In this document: positions 51,416 to 61,377 of the stretch, piece by piece | Layout: each line of letters begins with the position of its first letter | How positions within the stretch are numbered: the first letter of the stretch is position 1 | Assembly (NCBI GenBank): GCA_945877425.1 | Contig: CAMCRZ010000002.1 | Span: 62,001-126,000, forward strand | Origin: an uncultured Treponema sp. | Lineage (GTDB): Bacteria; Spirochaetota; Spirochaetia; Treponematales; Treponemataceae | DNA: 64,000 nt | Direction of reading: 5' to 3' | The notes under the pieces: generated by a model | Told to the model about the DNA's origin: nothing | What the model saw: only the letters and a program-made list of their open reading frames with translations | Databases searched by the model: none | Translations under genes and position numbers: made by a program

Positions 51416-52660
51416 ATGTTTGAAAATGTATTGTTTCAAAAAAGTACATCACTTCTTGCTCAGGATCTTAAAAACAAACGTTTGCCAGGTTCAATTCTTT
51501 TTTACGGCCCTGAAGGAAGCGGAAAATTTACAACTGCACTTGAGCTTTCCCGTGTTTTATCATGCAACGGAAAAATAAAGGGCGACTGGAACTGTACCTG
51601 CAGTTCATGCCTGAAACACAAAGCCCTTGTAAGCCAGAATTTGCTTATAACAGGAACAAGCAACCGCACTTTGGAAATTGCAGCTGCAAAAGACACATTT
51701 CTAAATCAGTATTACAACAACACAAGGCATCTTGAAGCTTCCCGATACTTATTTTTGCGTTCAGTCAGGAAACTTACTGCAAGGTTTGCTCCTGTTTTGT
51801 GGGAAGGGGAAGACAAGCTTTCTAAATTTTCTCCTGTTATGGCTGACATTGACGAAAAGCTGGAACTTCTTAATCCCGGAACTAAACTCCCTGAAGCAAA
51901 GGAATTGACGGCACTTCTTGACAACATTCAGTCTAACTGTGAAAAATTAGAGTCTTCCTTTCTTTACGACAGTCTGCCAGTTTCGCAGATAAGAAATTTT
52001 TCTTCCTGGGCACATTTAAGTTCAGATTCAGGAAAAAAAGTTTTGATTATAGAAAATGCAGATAAAATGCAGGACAGCGCAAGAAATGCTCTTTTAAAAA
52101 TCCTTGAAGAACCGCCTGAAGACGTAATTTTTATTTTAACTACAGCACACCGTACTTCAATTCTTCCCACAATTCTTTCCAGGGTAAGGACTTACTCTTT
52201 TTTTCAGCGCTCATTGGAACAGCAGAAAAACGTTATAGACAGAATTTTTCACTACACAGGTGCATTTGGAAAAACAGATTTTCCTACAATTACAGACTTT
52301 CTCCAAAGCTATCTGCCTGTACAGAAAGAAGTAATTTATGGCAATGCAAAAAAATATTTTCATGATATTGCAGATGGTAAAGTGCCTGAATGTGAATCAG
52401 TTGTAAAAAGCTGCGGCAATTTTTCTCCAAAAGTTTTGTTCCGTCTTTTTTTGGAAGGCATAATTGAAGAACAGAAAAAACTCACTTCTTTTGCTGCAGG
52501 AAGCGAAAGTTCATTTTTAGCTTTACGTGAAATTCAAAACTGCTGGAATAATTTTTCCGTTTACAATCAGAATGGACAAAGTGCACTGGAAATGCTTGCA
52601 CGTAATCTGATGCAGATAAACCACAATCATTGCGGCGTATTTAGGGAAGTGACAAAGTGA
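51416..52660 (+). CDS. holB: DNA polymerase III delta-prime-like subunit
   Basis: About 414 residues from the ATG at 51416; an in-frame ATG at 51392 lies inside cvpA. The P-loop is FYGPEGSGKFTTALEL (about residues 30-45). A zinc-binding group CTCSSCLKH follows, then ADKMQDSARNALLKILEEPPEDVIFILTT, diagnostic for clamp-loader delta-prime. The insertion between them is longer than in E. coli HolB. Its end overlaps the kinase gene start by 4 bp. Confidence 0.88.
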   Translation: MFENVLFQKSTSLLAQDLKNKRLPGSILFYGPEGSGKFTTALELSRVLSCNGKIKGDWNCTCSSCLKHKALVSQNLLITGTSNRTLEIAAAKDTFLNQYYNNTRHLEASRYLFLRSVRKLTARFAPVLWEGEDKLSKFSPVMADIDEKLELLNPGTKLPEAKELTALLDNIQSNCEKLESSFLYDSLPVSQIRNFSSWAHLSSDSGKKVLIIENADKMQDSARNALLKILEEPPEDVIFILTTAHRTSILPTILSRVRTYSFFQRSLEQQKNVIDRIFHYTGAFGKTDFPTITDFLQSYLPVQKEVIYGNAKKYFHDIADGKVPECESVVKSCGNFSPKVLFRLFLEGIIEEQKKLTSFAAGSESSFLALREIQNCWNNFSVYNQNGQSALEMLARNLMQINHNHCGVFREVTK

Positions 52661-53877
52661 GCGAATTCGTAAAAAAAGTTCAGTCTAAAATTTCAAAACT
52701 TTCTACAGAACAGCTGGAACTTCTGTTTGATTCAATCAACTCAAAAAACAGCATGTTCAGTTCAATAATCGAAAGCCTTTCTACAGGTCTTGTCATAGTT
52801 GATACAAAATGGCGCATCTTCCAGAAAAACAAGGCTGCAGACAGACTCCTTTTCCTTAACAGAAGAATTTACGACTTAAGCGAAAATCTTTTTGTGTGGG
52901 AATTAGTTGAAGACGAAAATATTGCTGACTTTTTGAAAAGCTGCTGCGACGAAAATAAAACTAACTTAAGCGAAGAATTTTCAATTTCGAATGGTGAAAA
53001 AATTCAGTTTGTAACCATAAGCGTTCTGCCTCTTGTAACACGCCTTGAAGAAAACAGCAATTCCATGGAAATTGAAGGTTCAATTATTACAATTGATGAT
53101 ATAACTGAAAAGCGGAAGCAGGAAATTATCCTTCACAGAATGGAAAGTCTTGCCAGCTTGACGAATCTTGCAGCCAGTGTTGCTCACGAAATAAAAAATC
53201 CTCTTGGAGCAATAAGCATTCACATTCAGCTTCTTCAAAAAACTATAAAAAAAGCAAGGGAAAAAGACGGACTTTTGCCTCAGCCAAAATTTCTGGAAAA
53301 TTACCTTGATGTTGTAAATGAAGAAATTGAAAACTTAAATAAAATAGTTCTGGACTTTCTTTTTGCAGTCAGACCTGTTCAGGCTGATATGGAACTTATT
53401 GAATGTGACAGCCTTATAAAGCGCACAGTTGATTTCTTTATTCCTGAATTTGAAAGTAAAAATATAAAGGTTGAAACAGATTTTAACTGCGAAAAACTAA
53501 GGCTTTTAATTGACGAAAAGCTTTTTAAAGAAGTGCTTGTAAATTTATTCCAGAATGCAATTGCAGCAATGAAAGAAAAAAACGGGATTTTGTCTGTAAA
53601 AACTTACGCTAAAAATGAAAAATACATTCTTTCCATAAAAGATAACGGCTGCGGCATGACAGAAGATGTTTCTTCAAGAATTTTTGAACCTTACTACACA
53701 ACAAAAGCAGACGGCACAGGACTTGGTCTTACAAAAGTTTACAAAGTTATAAAAGAATTCCGCGGTGACATAACAGTAAAATCTGATGTAGGAAAAGGCA
53801 CGGTTTTTTACATTGCAATTCCGGTTCCTCAGAAAAACACAATGCTTTTGGCAGATAATTCGGAGGCACAAAAATGA
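52657..53877 (+). CDS. NtrB/AtoS-type sensor histidine kinase
   Basis: 406 residues, no membrane segments, so a cytoplasmic sensor. An N-terminal PAS-like domain (about residues 30-150) leads to the H-box SVAHEIKNPLGAISIHIQLL (His about residue 176), then the N-box NLFQNAIAAM, DNGCGM and GTGLGLTKVYK. It is expected to phosphorylate the sigma54 activator encoded next, with a 4-bp overlap. Signal unknown. Confidence 0.9.
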   Translation: MSEFVKKVQSKISKLSTEQLELLFDSINSKNSMFSSIIESLSTGLVIVDTKWRIFQKNKAADRLLFLNRRIYDLSENLFVWELVEDENIADFLKSCCDENKTNLSEEFSISNGEKIQFVTISVLPLVTRLEENSNSMEIEGSIITIDDITEKRKQEIILHRMESLASLTNLAASVAHEIKNPLGAISIHIQLLQKTIKKAREKDGLLPQPKFLENYLDVVNEEIENLNKIVLDFLFAVRPVQADMELIECDSLIKRTVDFFIPEFESKNIKVETDFNCEKLRLLIDEKLFKEVLVNLFQNAIAAMKEKNGILSVKTYAKNEKYILSIKDNGCGMTEDVSSRIFEPYYTTKADGTGLGLTKVYKVIKEFRGDITVKSDVGKGTVFYIAIPVPQKNTMLLADNSEAQK

Positions 53878-55223
53878 AATTTACACTTTTAATTATTGAT
53901 GATGAAAAAAATATCCGTGAAGGTTTAGCCGCAAATTTTGAAATGGAAGATTATAACGTAAAGACAGCTGCCAGCGGCGAAGAAGGAATGAAGCTTATAG
54001 AAAAAGGCGACATTGACCTTGTTATAACTGACCTTCGCATGAACGGTATGAGCGGAGAAAAAGTGCTCCAGAAAGTTACTGCTGAAACACCTGGCATTCC
54101 GGTTATAATTTTGACAGGTCATGGAAGTATAGATGCTGCTGTAGATGCAATGCGTCATGGTGCTTATGACTTTCTTACAAAGCCATTGAACCTTGATCAG
54201 CTTAGCCTTATTGTAAAGCGTGCTCTTGAAAGCAGGGAAATGAGCATTCAGCACCAGGCACTGAAAAAAGAAGTTGAAGGCAATGCTGCATTTAAAGGCA
54301 TGATTGGAAATTCACTGCCCGTTCAGAAAATTAAAGAAACAATCCGCAAAGTTGCAGATTCAAAAGCCAGCGTTCTCATTACAGGTGAAAGCGGTGTAGG
54401 AAAAGACGTTATTGCAAATGCCATTCACAACCTTTCGTCAAGAAAAAACAAGCAGATGATAAGCGTTCATTGTGCGGCTTTAAGTGAAAGCATTATAGAA
54501 AGTGAACTTTTCGGCCATGAAAAAGGAGCGTTTACCGGCGCAGATCATCTTAAAAAAGGAAGGTTTGAACTTGCTCATGGCAGTACGATTTTTTTTGATG
54601 AAATAGGTGAAATAAATCAGAACGTGCAGATAAAGATTTTGCGTGTCCTTCAGGAAAAAAAGTTTGAAAGAGTAGGCGGAGAACAGACTATTGAAGTTGA
54701 CGTTAGGATTATTGCTGCCACAAACAGAAATCTGGAAGAAGAAGTAAAAGCCGGACGTTTCAGGCAGGATCTTTATTACAGGCTTAATGTAGTTCACCTT
54801 GAAATGCCTCCTTTACGTGAAAGAAAAGAAGACATAGGGCTTTTGATTCAGCACTTTATTGATGAATTTAACGCTGAAAATAACCGTCACATTACTTCAA
54901 TTGACAATCGCGCAAAAAGTGCCATGCTTAAGTATGACTGGCCCGGAAATATTCGTGAACTCAGGAACTGCATTGAAAGTGCAGGCGTTATGAGCAACGG
55001 CCAGCAGATTACTCTTGAAGATTTGCCTCCATACGTTGCCAATGTTTCTGATTCAGATACAATAAGCGTTCCTGTTGGAGTTACACTTGAAGAAGTAGAA
55101 AAAACTGTAATCCTTGAAAATCTGGCCAGAAACAAAAATAATAAGACAAAAACAGCTGAACTTCTTGGAATAGGCAGAAAAACATTGCAGCGAAAACTTA
55201 GCGAATGGGGAATTGAAGAGTAA
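53874..55223 (+). CDS. NtrC-family sigma54-dependent response regulator
   Basis: 449 residues. The receiver domain has phospho-acceptor Asp in LVITDLRMNGMSG (about residue 53). The AAA+ domain has GESGVGKDVIANAIH (Walker A) and GAFTGA (sigma54 contact), with FFDEIGEI (Walker B). The C-terminal Fis-type HTH is KTKTAELLGIGRKTLQRKL. It activates sigma54 promoters; none with the TGGCAC-N5-TTGC pattern was seen in the window, so targets are elsewhere. Confidence 0.94.
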   Translation: MKFTLLIIDDEKNIREGLAANFEMEDYNVKTAASGEEGMKLIEKGDIDLVITDLRMNGMSGEKVLQKVTAETPGIPVIILTGHGSIDAAVDAMRHGAYDFLTKPLNLDQLSLIVKRALESREMSIQHQALKKEVEGNAAFKGMIGNSLPVQKIKETIRKVADSKASVLITGESGVGKDVIANAIHNLSSRKNKQMISVHCAALSESIIESELFGHEKGAFTGADHLKKGRFELAHGSTIFFDEIGEINQNVQIKILRVLQEKKFERVGGEQTIEVDVRIIAATNRNLEEEVKAGRFRQDLYYRLNVVHLEMPPLRERKEDIGLLIQHFIDEFNAENNRHITSIDNRAKSAMLKYDWPGNIRELRNCIESAGVMSNGQQITLEDLPPYVANVSDSDTISVPVGVTLEEVEKTVILENLARNKNNKTKTAELLGIGRKTLQRKLSEWGIEE

Positions 55224-55235
55224 AAAAGGAGTTTT

Positions 55236-55634
55236 ATGGAATCATTGTATGATAAAATAGGTGATTTGCTTAAAGAAACCTTAGATGCAGGATACGTTAA
55301 GCCCCAGAAAACTGCCGGTTATGATTTTACTGAAAAACCTGATAACGATAAAAAAGAAGAAACTCATGCTTTTAAAGAAAACAGCAAAGAGCAGGTGCTG
55401 CAAAAAAAGTCACGGAAAAAAATAACAAAGGAACTTCAAAGAGCATACAGACTGCTTGAAATAACATTCAGTGCAACAGAAGAAGATGTAAAAAAAGCCT
55501 ACAAGGAAAAGCTGAAGTATTATCACCCTGATTTTCACAAAAAAACGAAAATTCTTCAAAAAGTTGCTGCCGACAAGACAAGGCAGGTTATAGAATCATA
55601 CAATCTTATAATGAAATATTTGTCAGAAGAATAA
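55236..55634 (+). CDS. Small J-domain protein
   Basis: 132 residues. An N-terminal charged region (about 1-65) is followed by a J domain at the C-terminus (RLLEITFSATEEDVKKAYKEKLKYYHPDFHKKTK), with the HPD motif intact (KYYHPDF). It has no Gly/Phe or zinc region. It should stimulate DnaK. It lies 12 bp after the NtrC-type regulator with AGGAG upstream. Confidence 0.8.
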   Translation: MESLYDKIGDLLKETLDAGYVKPQKTAGYDFTEKPDNDKKEETHAFKENSKEQVLQKKSRKKITKELQRAYRLLEITFSATEEDVKKAYKEKLKYYHPDFHKKTKILQKVAADKTRQVIESYNLIMKYLSEE

Positions 55635-55635
55635 A

Positions 55636-55715
55636 AAAAAGCGTGTTTTTACAAAGTCTTATGCATCATTAAAACAGCAGTTAAATGCAACTTTATAAAA
55701 ATTCACGCCTTTATT
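55636..55715. terminator. Bidirectional hairpin terminator between the J-domain gene and glgC
   Basis: GCGTGTTTTTACAAAG (55641-55656) pairs with CTTTATAAAAATTCACGC (55691-55708) with a small bulge. It is flanked by A and T runs and separates converging genes. Confidence 0.75.
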
Positions 55716-55748
55716 TTAAGCTGTACTTATACAGCGTAAAGTCTGAAA

Positions 55749-57044
55749 CTAAATGACAGTACCGTTTGGAATAACAGCATCTTTTCTAATGACAATAATT
55801 CCGTCTGCACTGTAGAAAAGTCCATGGTCGCCGTCATCGTATTTTTTACCGCTTACGTTAATGCAGCAGTTGTCGCCAATACGGGCATTTTTGTCAATAA
55901 TTGCCTTGTTGATTTTACAATTCTTTCCAATACCGATATTAGGAATATTCTGCTTTTTGTTGTTTTCGCGGGAATAATCATTGTCGTAAAAGTCAGCGCC
56001 CATCATGACAACGCCGTCTAAATCGCATCCTTCATTGATAATCGAACGTACACCGATTACAGAATGCTGGAGCCTTGAATTTGTAATAACGCATCCTTCG
56101 CTGGCAAGAGAACTTGACATATCAGCATGATTTATTTTGCTTGGCGGAAGATTTCTCATGTGTGTATAAATAGGCTTGTCTTCTTCGTAAAAGTTAAAGT
56201 GAGGAATTGGATTTGTTAAGTCAAGTGTAGCTTCATAGAACGAGCGGATTGTTCCAATATCTTCCCAATAGCCGTTAAAAATGTAGCTGTTAACTTTCTT
56301 AGACTTAATTGCCATAGGAATAATTTCCTTGCCAAAGTCGTTAAAGTCATTGCTTAACATTTCGTCCATAGTTTCAGCATCAAAAATGTAAATACCCATT
56401 GAAGCCAAATATTCAAGATCAGGAGGAAGATCCGGCGTACGTGACTTTTCCGGAATTTTCCAGTCATCAATATTAAGGTCAGCAGCAGGTTTTTCCATAA
56501 AGGCCGTAATCTGATTGTCATCATTAACCTGCATAATTCCAAAGCCTGTAGCATCACTGCGGTTAACAGCTTTTGCTGCAATAGTAATGTTTGCACCGCT
56601 TTGTATATGCTGATCCATAAACTTCTTGAGATCCATTTTGTAAAGCTGATCACCAGAAAGTATGATGTAGTGAGTAGGATTTTGTCTTTTAAAGTGTACA
56701 AAATTCTTTCTTACAGCATCAGCAGTTCCTTCATACCAGCCTGAATGTTCCAGAGTCTGTTCTGCAGCAAGAATTTCAACAAAACCATGACTGAAGCGGT
56801 CAAAGTTGTAAGAATTTATAATGTGCAGGTGAAGCGAAGCAGAATTGAACTGTGTAAGAAGGTAAATCTTCTTAAATCCGCTGTTTATACAGTTAGAAAT
56901 AGGAATATCAACAATTCTATATTTTCCGCCAAAAGGAACTGCCGGTTTAGAGCGCTCCTTAGTAAGAGGGTAAAGTCTTGTACCTTTTCCGCCTCCAAGA
57001 ATAATTGCAAGAACTCTAGGTTCGTCATATTTTTTAGTTGCCAT
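55749..57044 (-). CDS. glgC: Glucose-1-phosphate adenylyltransferase
   Basis: About 431 residues from the ATG at 57044 with GGAGGT upstream; an in-frame TTG at 57062 overlaps that site. Motifs: VLAIILGGGKGTRLYPLTKERSKPAVPFGGKYRIVDIPISNCINSG (quoted in part as GGGKGTRLYPLTKERSKPAV), ILSGDQLYKMD, and a C-terminal left-handed beta-helix. It makes ADP-glucose for glycogen. No other glycogen gene is in the window. Confidence 0.95.
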   Translation of the reverse strand: MATKKYDEPRVLAIILGGGKGTRLYPLTKERSKPAVPFGGKYRIVDIPISNCINSGFKKIYLLTQFNSASLHLHIINSYNFDRFSHGFVEILAAEQTLEHSGWYEGTADAVRKNFVHFKRQNPTHYIILSGDQLYKMDLKKFMDQHIQSGANITIAAKAVNRSDATGFGIMQVNDDNQITAFMEKPAADLNIDDWKIPEKSRTPDLPPDLEYLASMGIYIFDAETMDEMLSNDFNDFGKEIIPMAIKSKKVNSYIFNGYWEDIGTIRSFYEATLDLTNPIPHFNFYEEDKPIYTHMRNLPPSKINHADMSSSLASEGCVITNSRLQHSVIGVRSIINEGCDLDGVVMMGADFYDNDYSRENNKKQNIPNIGIGKNCKINKAIIDKNARIGDNCCINVSGKKYDDGDHGLFYSADGIIVIRKDAVIPNGTVI

Positions 57045-57148
57045 ATTATTAAATACCTCCAACCTTAATAATAAAAATTATAAATCCATATATTGAAAAA
57101 TGCAACTTTTACTTATTAAAAGATACTGTATATTTGCTTAAAATAATC

Positions 57149-59434
57149 TTAAATAATATCTTTTTTAGAATTACTCTTGGATAAAGACATTTTAGAAAGC
57201 AGGTTGAAATAATCCTGTTCAGGAATTGGATGAGAATAGTAAAAACCCTGTGCAATATCACAGCCGATTTTTCTAAGAAGTTCAGACTGACTTTTTGTTT
57301 CTATACCTTCAGCAACAGTAAGCATATTAAGGCGCTTTGCCATTTTTATGACAGATTCAATAATAATGCTTTCCTTGCCGGTGCCTGGATTTGAATTTAA
57401 AAACTCTTTGTCAAGCTTAATGACGTCTGCAGGCATATCTTTTAAAAGATTAAGGGAAGAATAGCCGGAACCAAAATCATCAACAGAAACAAGGAAACCT
57501 GCACTTTTTATGTCATTCATTACTTTAACGAGACGCTTTTGGTTGTCAAAAACAACGCTTTCTGTAAGTTCAACTTCTATCCTGCAGTCACCAATATCGT
57601 ATTCTTTTGCAATATTAGTAAGCTTTGTAATCAAGTTAGGATCATAAAGATGGTAGCGGGAAAGGTTAAAGGAAATTGTAATCGGCAACGGTTCAACGTC
57701 ATCAGGATGATATTTGTTCCATCTGTCAAGAAACTCGCATACGTGCTGGAAAACGTAAATGTCAATCTGTTCAATAAAACCGTTGTGTTCAAAAAGAGGA
57801 ATGAATTTTCCAGGCAGGAGAAATCCTTTTTCCGGATTGTTCCATCGTATTAAAGCTTCTGCACCGACTATCTTCGTGTCAGAAAATCTGAATTTTGGCT
57901 GATAGTAAACTTCAAATTCATTGTTTTCTATAGCTTTATTCATGGAAAGTGTAATTTCTCTGTTCCATCGGTTTTCTTCTTCCATTTCACGAGTATATTC
58001 TACAGTTCTGTGAGTAGTGAAATTTCCCTTTGCAAGCTTAAGTGCAAGATTTGCCTTGTTAATGTAGCCTGTTATATCTTCGTTATGAGGATCTTCTATA
58101 TAATAAACGCTGCTTTTAAAAGTAAGGTTGTATCCTTCTGTCAAAAATTCCTTTATGTGATCGCCAACATCAATTTTTTTGTAAACCCAGTCTTCTATAA
58201 TGGCAAGCAAACCTGGATTTCTCATAAAGAAAACAAAGTTATCGGCATAAAAGCGGCAGTAATGTTCTCCTTCCAGCGCTTCTTCTATAAAGTGCTTTCC
58301 TATGGCAGCAAGAATTTTATTTCCGTTCTTAAATCCGAAACTGTCATTTATAAAGCCGAAATTGTCTATGTTAAGTGAAAGAATCAAATACTCGTTAGGT
58401 TCAGCGTTTTTGAGGATTTTCCTTACATCACGCTTAAAACGGTTGTAAGTATGCAGGTTAGTTACGTCATCGTATTCAATTACTTTAGTCTTGTGCTTTA
58501 AAATAATCAGAAGGATGCAGAGCATTACTGAAACAATAACTATTGTAGAAATAAGCAGATAGAACAGATTTGCAGTTTTATTTTTTGCAATCAGCTCATT
58601 TTCTTTTTTAACGTAATCCTGACGAAGCTTAAACTTGTAGGCAATGGAACTTATGTCTTCCTTAGAAAGACTCTTTACAGCTTTATTAAAAAGACTTACA
58701 GCCACATCGCCCAGTCTGTCTGAAATGCCGAACTTCTGGTAATAATTTGAGTGCAGTGTAAAGACTTCGTAATGAGGCAGATTTGGAGCATTTGAAACTT
58801 CAAACTGACCTATAATCATATAATCAGTTTTTTTCTGGCGGAACTTTTCAAGAACATCCATTGGAGTTTCGCAAGTTATGTACTTGTACTTTTCTTTAGG
58901 AAACATCTTGTAAAAAGTTTCTAAAACTGAATCAGGGAATTTTGCCAGTGCAATGCTTTCTCCGGCTTCAGGCAGCGTTCCTGTTGAAGAAACAAGCAAA
59001 AGCGGCGTACCGTAAATTTCATCAGTGAAATTAATTCCAGGCATATTTTCAATAAGTTTTGTATAACCTGAAATTACGTCAGCCTTTCCGTTTTGCATAA
59101 GATAAATGCTTTCGCTGTAATTTTTAGTTGGAATAAATTCAATCTGAATTCCGTACATTTGCCCGAAAGTTTCCAGAAGCGAAATGTTTATTCCTGAATA
59201 AGGTTCGTCTTTATTTGATTCATCGTAAAATTCAAAAGGCGGCCAACTTGGTTCGCATACAACTCTGATAATGTGGTGTGACTTTATAAATTCCTGCTCT
59301 TCTTTTGTAAGGTCAACGGTATGTTCTTCTTTTTTGGCTGAGTCCGGCGTAAAAAGAGCCTGGGAATTTAGAGTAAACGATATAGTCAAAATATGTAATA
59401 AACAGACAAATCTGCGTATAAACTTACAGTTCAT
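57149..59434 (-). CDS. Solute-binding/GGDEF/EAL protein, probable c-di-GMP phosphodiesterase
   Basis: 761 residues: signal peptide, periplasmic SBP_bac_3-like sensor (about 45-265, IIRVVCEPSWPPFEFYDE), one membrane segment (about 288-310), GGDEF-like domain (about 320-480) and EAL domain (about 490-745). The GGDEF site reads FYADNF, so it is degenerate and probably inactive. The EAL site is intact: GAEALIRW, NLSRYHL, ELTES, DDFGSGYSSL and AEGIET. It likely degrades c-di-GMP in response to a small periplasmic ligand. The gene has a TTGATT-17-TATAAT promoter 7 nt before the ATG. Confidence 0.88.
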   Translation of the reverse strand: MNCKFIRRFVCLLHILTISFTLNSQALFTPDSAKKEEHTVDLTKEEQEFIKSHHIIRVVCEPSWPPFEFYDESNKDEPYSGINISLLETFGQMYGIQIEFIPTKNYSESIYLMQNGKADVISGYTKLIENMPGINFTDEIYGTPLLLVSSTGTLPEAGESIALAKFPDSVLETFYKMFPKEKYKYITCETPMDVLEKFRQKKTDYMIIGQFEVSNAPNLPHYEVFTLHSNYYQKFGISDRLGDVAVSLFNKAVKSLSKEDISSIAYKFKLRQDYVKKENELIAKNKTANLFYLLISTIVIVSVMLCILLIILKHKTKVIEYDDVTNLHTYNRFKRDVRKILKNAEPNEYLILSLNIDNFGFINDSFGFKNGNKILAAIGKHFIEEALEGEHYCRFYADNFVFFMRNPGLLAIIEDWVYKKIDVGDHIKEFLTEGYNLTFKSSVYYIEDPHNEDITGYINKANLALKLAKGNFTTHRTVEYTREMEEENRWNREITLSMNKAIENNEFEVYYQPKFRFSDTKIVGAEALIRWNNPEKGFLLPGKFIPLFEHNGFIEQIDIYVFQHVCEFLDRWNKYHPDDVEPLPITISFNLSRYHLYDPNLITKLTNIAKEYDIGDCRIEVELTESVVFDNQKRLVKVMNDIKSAGFLVSVDDFGSGYSSLNLLKDMPADVIKLDKEFLNSNPGTGKESIIIESVIKMAKRLNMLTVAEGIETKSQSELLRKIGCDIAQGFYYSHPIPEQDYFNLLSKMSLSKSNSKKDII

Positions 59435-59441
59435 TTACATA

Positions 59442-59470
59442 ATTATACGACAGGAATTTTCCGAAATCAA
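59442..59470 (-). promoter_or_regulatory. Promoter of the EAL gene, leaderless type
   Basis: On the minus strand, TTGATT (59465-59470), 17-nt spacer, TATAAT (59442-59447), then 7 nt to the ATG at 59434. Confidence 0.7.
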
Positions 59471-59563
59471 GCAAAATAAAACAAATGAAATGGTTTTCAT
59501 ACGTAATTTTTCCCTGTCTGTACCAAAACACACTTAATCACATTAAATTACATCAAATTTGCT

Positions 59564-59590
59564 TAAAATCATTTTTTAAATTTCCGATAA
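59564..59590 (+). promoter_or_regulatory. Sigma28-type flagellar promoter
   Basis: TAAAATCA (59564-59571), 11 nt, TCCGATAA (59583-59590), close to the consensus TAAAGTTT-N11-GCCGATAA and 46 nt before the flgF ATG. Confidence 0.75.
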
Positions 59591-59635
59591 TCTAGACGGA
59601 GATAATTTTTAAGTAATTCTGTTCTGGAGGATTTT

Positions 59636-60436
59636 ATGATTCGCGGATGGTACATTGGAGCTAGCGGAATGAATGTGCAGCAAAACAGGCTTGATGCCAT
59701 TTCAAATAATCTTGCTAACGTTGATACAACCGGCTACAAAAAGGAAATTCCTGTAACTAAGGAATTCAGTGAACTTTTACTTAGAAGAATGAATGCAGAC
59801 GGCGTTTACCAGGTGCCTTTCGGTTCTGCAGATGCTGCTCCGATTATAGGCAAGATTGGTCTTGGTGCAGAAACAAACGAACTTTACACTGATTTTTCCC
59901 AGGGTTCATTTAAATCAACAGATACAAACACAGATCTTGCTTTAAGCGGCGAAGGTTTTTTTGTAGTAAAGACTCCTCTTGGCGAACGGTATACTAGAAA
60001 CGGAAATTTTTTACTTGGCAAGGAAGGGCTGCTTTTGACAAAAGAAGGTTATCCGGTTCAAGGCGAAAACGGTGACATTTACGTTGACAACGATAAATTT
60101 TTTGTAAATGAAGACGGAATGATTTTCTCAAAAGAAGACAATACTTTAATTGACCGCATAAAAGTTGTCCGCTTTGAAAACGAACGGTATTTGCAGAAAA
60201 TGGGTTCTTCTTTATGGAACACAAACGACAGAGCAGGTGCTTCCCACATTGCGGAAGGTGATGAACGTCCTAAATTCCTTCAGGGGTATACAGAAACAAG
60301 CAACGTTAATGTTGTAAACGAAATGGTTCAGATGATTGAAGTAAACAGAGCATACGAAGCTAATCAGAAATCAGTGCAGACAGAAGATTCCATGATGGAA
60401 ACATTGTGGTCAAAAGTTGTAAACGTTTCAGTGTAG
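59636..60436 (+). CDS. flgF: Flagellar basal-body rod protein FlgF
   Basis: 266 residues. It starts MIRGWYIGASGMNVQQNRLDAISNNLANVDTTGYKK; the SNNLANVDTTGYK motif is the FlgF/FlgG rod signature. The C-terminal EMVQMIEVNRAYEANQKSVQTEDSMMETLW repeats the family pattern. It sits beside flgG, which fits two FlgG-like proteins in spirochaetes. GGAGG precedes the ATG. It is exported through the flagellar type III system. Confidence 0.85.
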   Translation: MIRGWYIGASGMNVQQNRLDAISNNLANVDTTGYKKEIPVTKEFSELLLRRMNADGVYQVPFGSADAAPIIGKIGLGAETNELYTDFSQGSFKSTDTNTDLALSGEGFFVVKTPLGERYTRNGNFLLGKEGLLLTKEGYPVQGENGDIYVDNDKFFVNEDGMIFSKEDNTLIDRIKVVRFENERYLQKMGSSLWNTNDRAGASHIAEGDERPKFLQGYTETSNVNVVNEMVQMIEVNRAYEANQKSVQTEDSMMETLWSKVVNVSV

Positions 60437-60533
60437 CTTAAAGCGTGCTTAAGGGGACTTAAAAAGAAACATTAAACTGGAACTGGAAAAAATCCGAAAA
60501 TAATAATAAGACTGACTTATTGGAGATTTAATT

Positions 60534-61328
60534 ATGGTAAGAAGTTTGTGGAATGCAGCAACAGGAATGAACGGCCAGCAGGCAAATATTGATACTATTT
60601 CAAATAATCTTTCTAACGTAAATACAACAGGTTTTAAGCAGCACAGGGCAGAATTTGAAGACTTAATGTATCAGAATGTAAAGCTTGCAGGAACTCCGGC
60701 TACAGAAGACACAGTTACGCCAGTAGGTCTCCAAATGGGAAGCGGTGTAAAAGTTGGTGCTACTCAGCGGATTATGACGCAGGGCTCACTTCAGTCAACA
60801 GGAGTTGATACAGACATTGCTATTGTTGGAGACGGATTTTTCCGTGTTCAGCAATATGACGGAAGCTGGGCTTATACAAGAGACGGTTCTTTCAAAATTG
60901 ATTCCACAGGTCAGCTTGTTACTTCAAACGGTTTAAGGGTTTTTCCTGAAATCATTATGCCGGAAGGTTTTCAGCTTGAAACTTTAACTGTAAGCGATGA
61001 CGGAAGGGTAAACGTAAAAGTAAACGGTGAAATGGAACCTGTTGAAGTAGGTCAACTTGAACTTTACAGATTTCCTAATGCAGTTGGTCTTGAAAACTCA
61101 GGAGACAATCTTTATAAAGTTACAAATGCATCTGGTTCGCCAATTCCTGGACGTCCTGGTTTTGAAGGAATGGGTATGACAAAGCATAAATTCCTTGAAA
61201 TGAGCAATGTAAGCGTTGTTAATGAAATGGTTCAGATGATTGTAGCCCAGAGAGCATACGAATTTAACTCTAAGGCAATTCAGACAAGCGATACAATGCT
61301 TCAGACAGCAAGCCAGCTTAAGCGGTAA
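60534..61328 (+). CDS. flgG: Flagellar basal-body rod protein FlgG
   Basis: 264 residues starting MVRSLWNAATGMNGQQANIDTISNNLSNVNTTGFKQ, with C-terminal EMVQMIVAQRAYEFNSKAIQTSDTMLQTASQLKR; both ends match FlgG. It forms the distal rod. GGAGA precedes the ATG and the gene is 98 bp after flgF. Confidence 0.93.
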   Translation: MVRSLWNAATGMNGQQANIDTISNNLSNVNTTGFKQHRAEFEDLMYQNVKLAGTPATEDTVTPVGLQMGSGVKVGATQRIMTQGSLQSTGVDTDIAIVGDGFFRVQQYDGSWAYTRDGSFKIDSTGQLVTSNGLRVFPEIIMPEGFQLETLTVSDDGRVNVKVNGEMEPVEVGQLELYRFPNAVGLENSGDNLYKVTNASGSPIPGRPGFEGMGMTKHKFLEMSNVSVVNEMVQMIVAQRAYEFNSKAIQTSDTMLQTASQLKR

Positions 61329-61377
61329 CGGTTAAGTTTCAGGACTTTACGAATAAGTTAAAATTGGGAGATTTACT

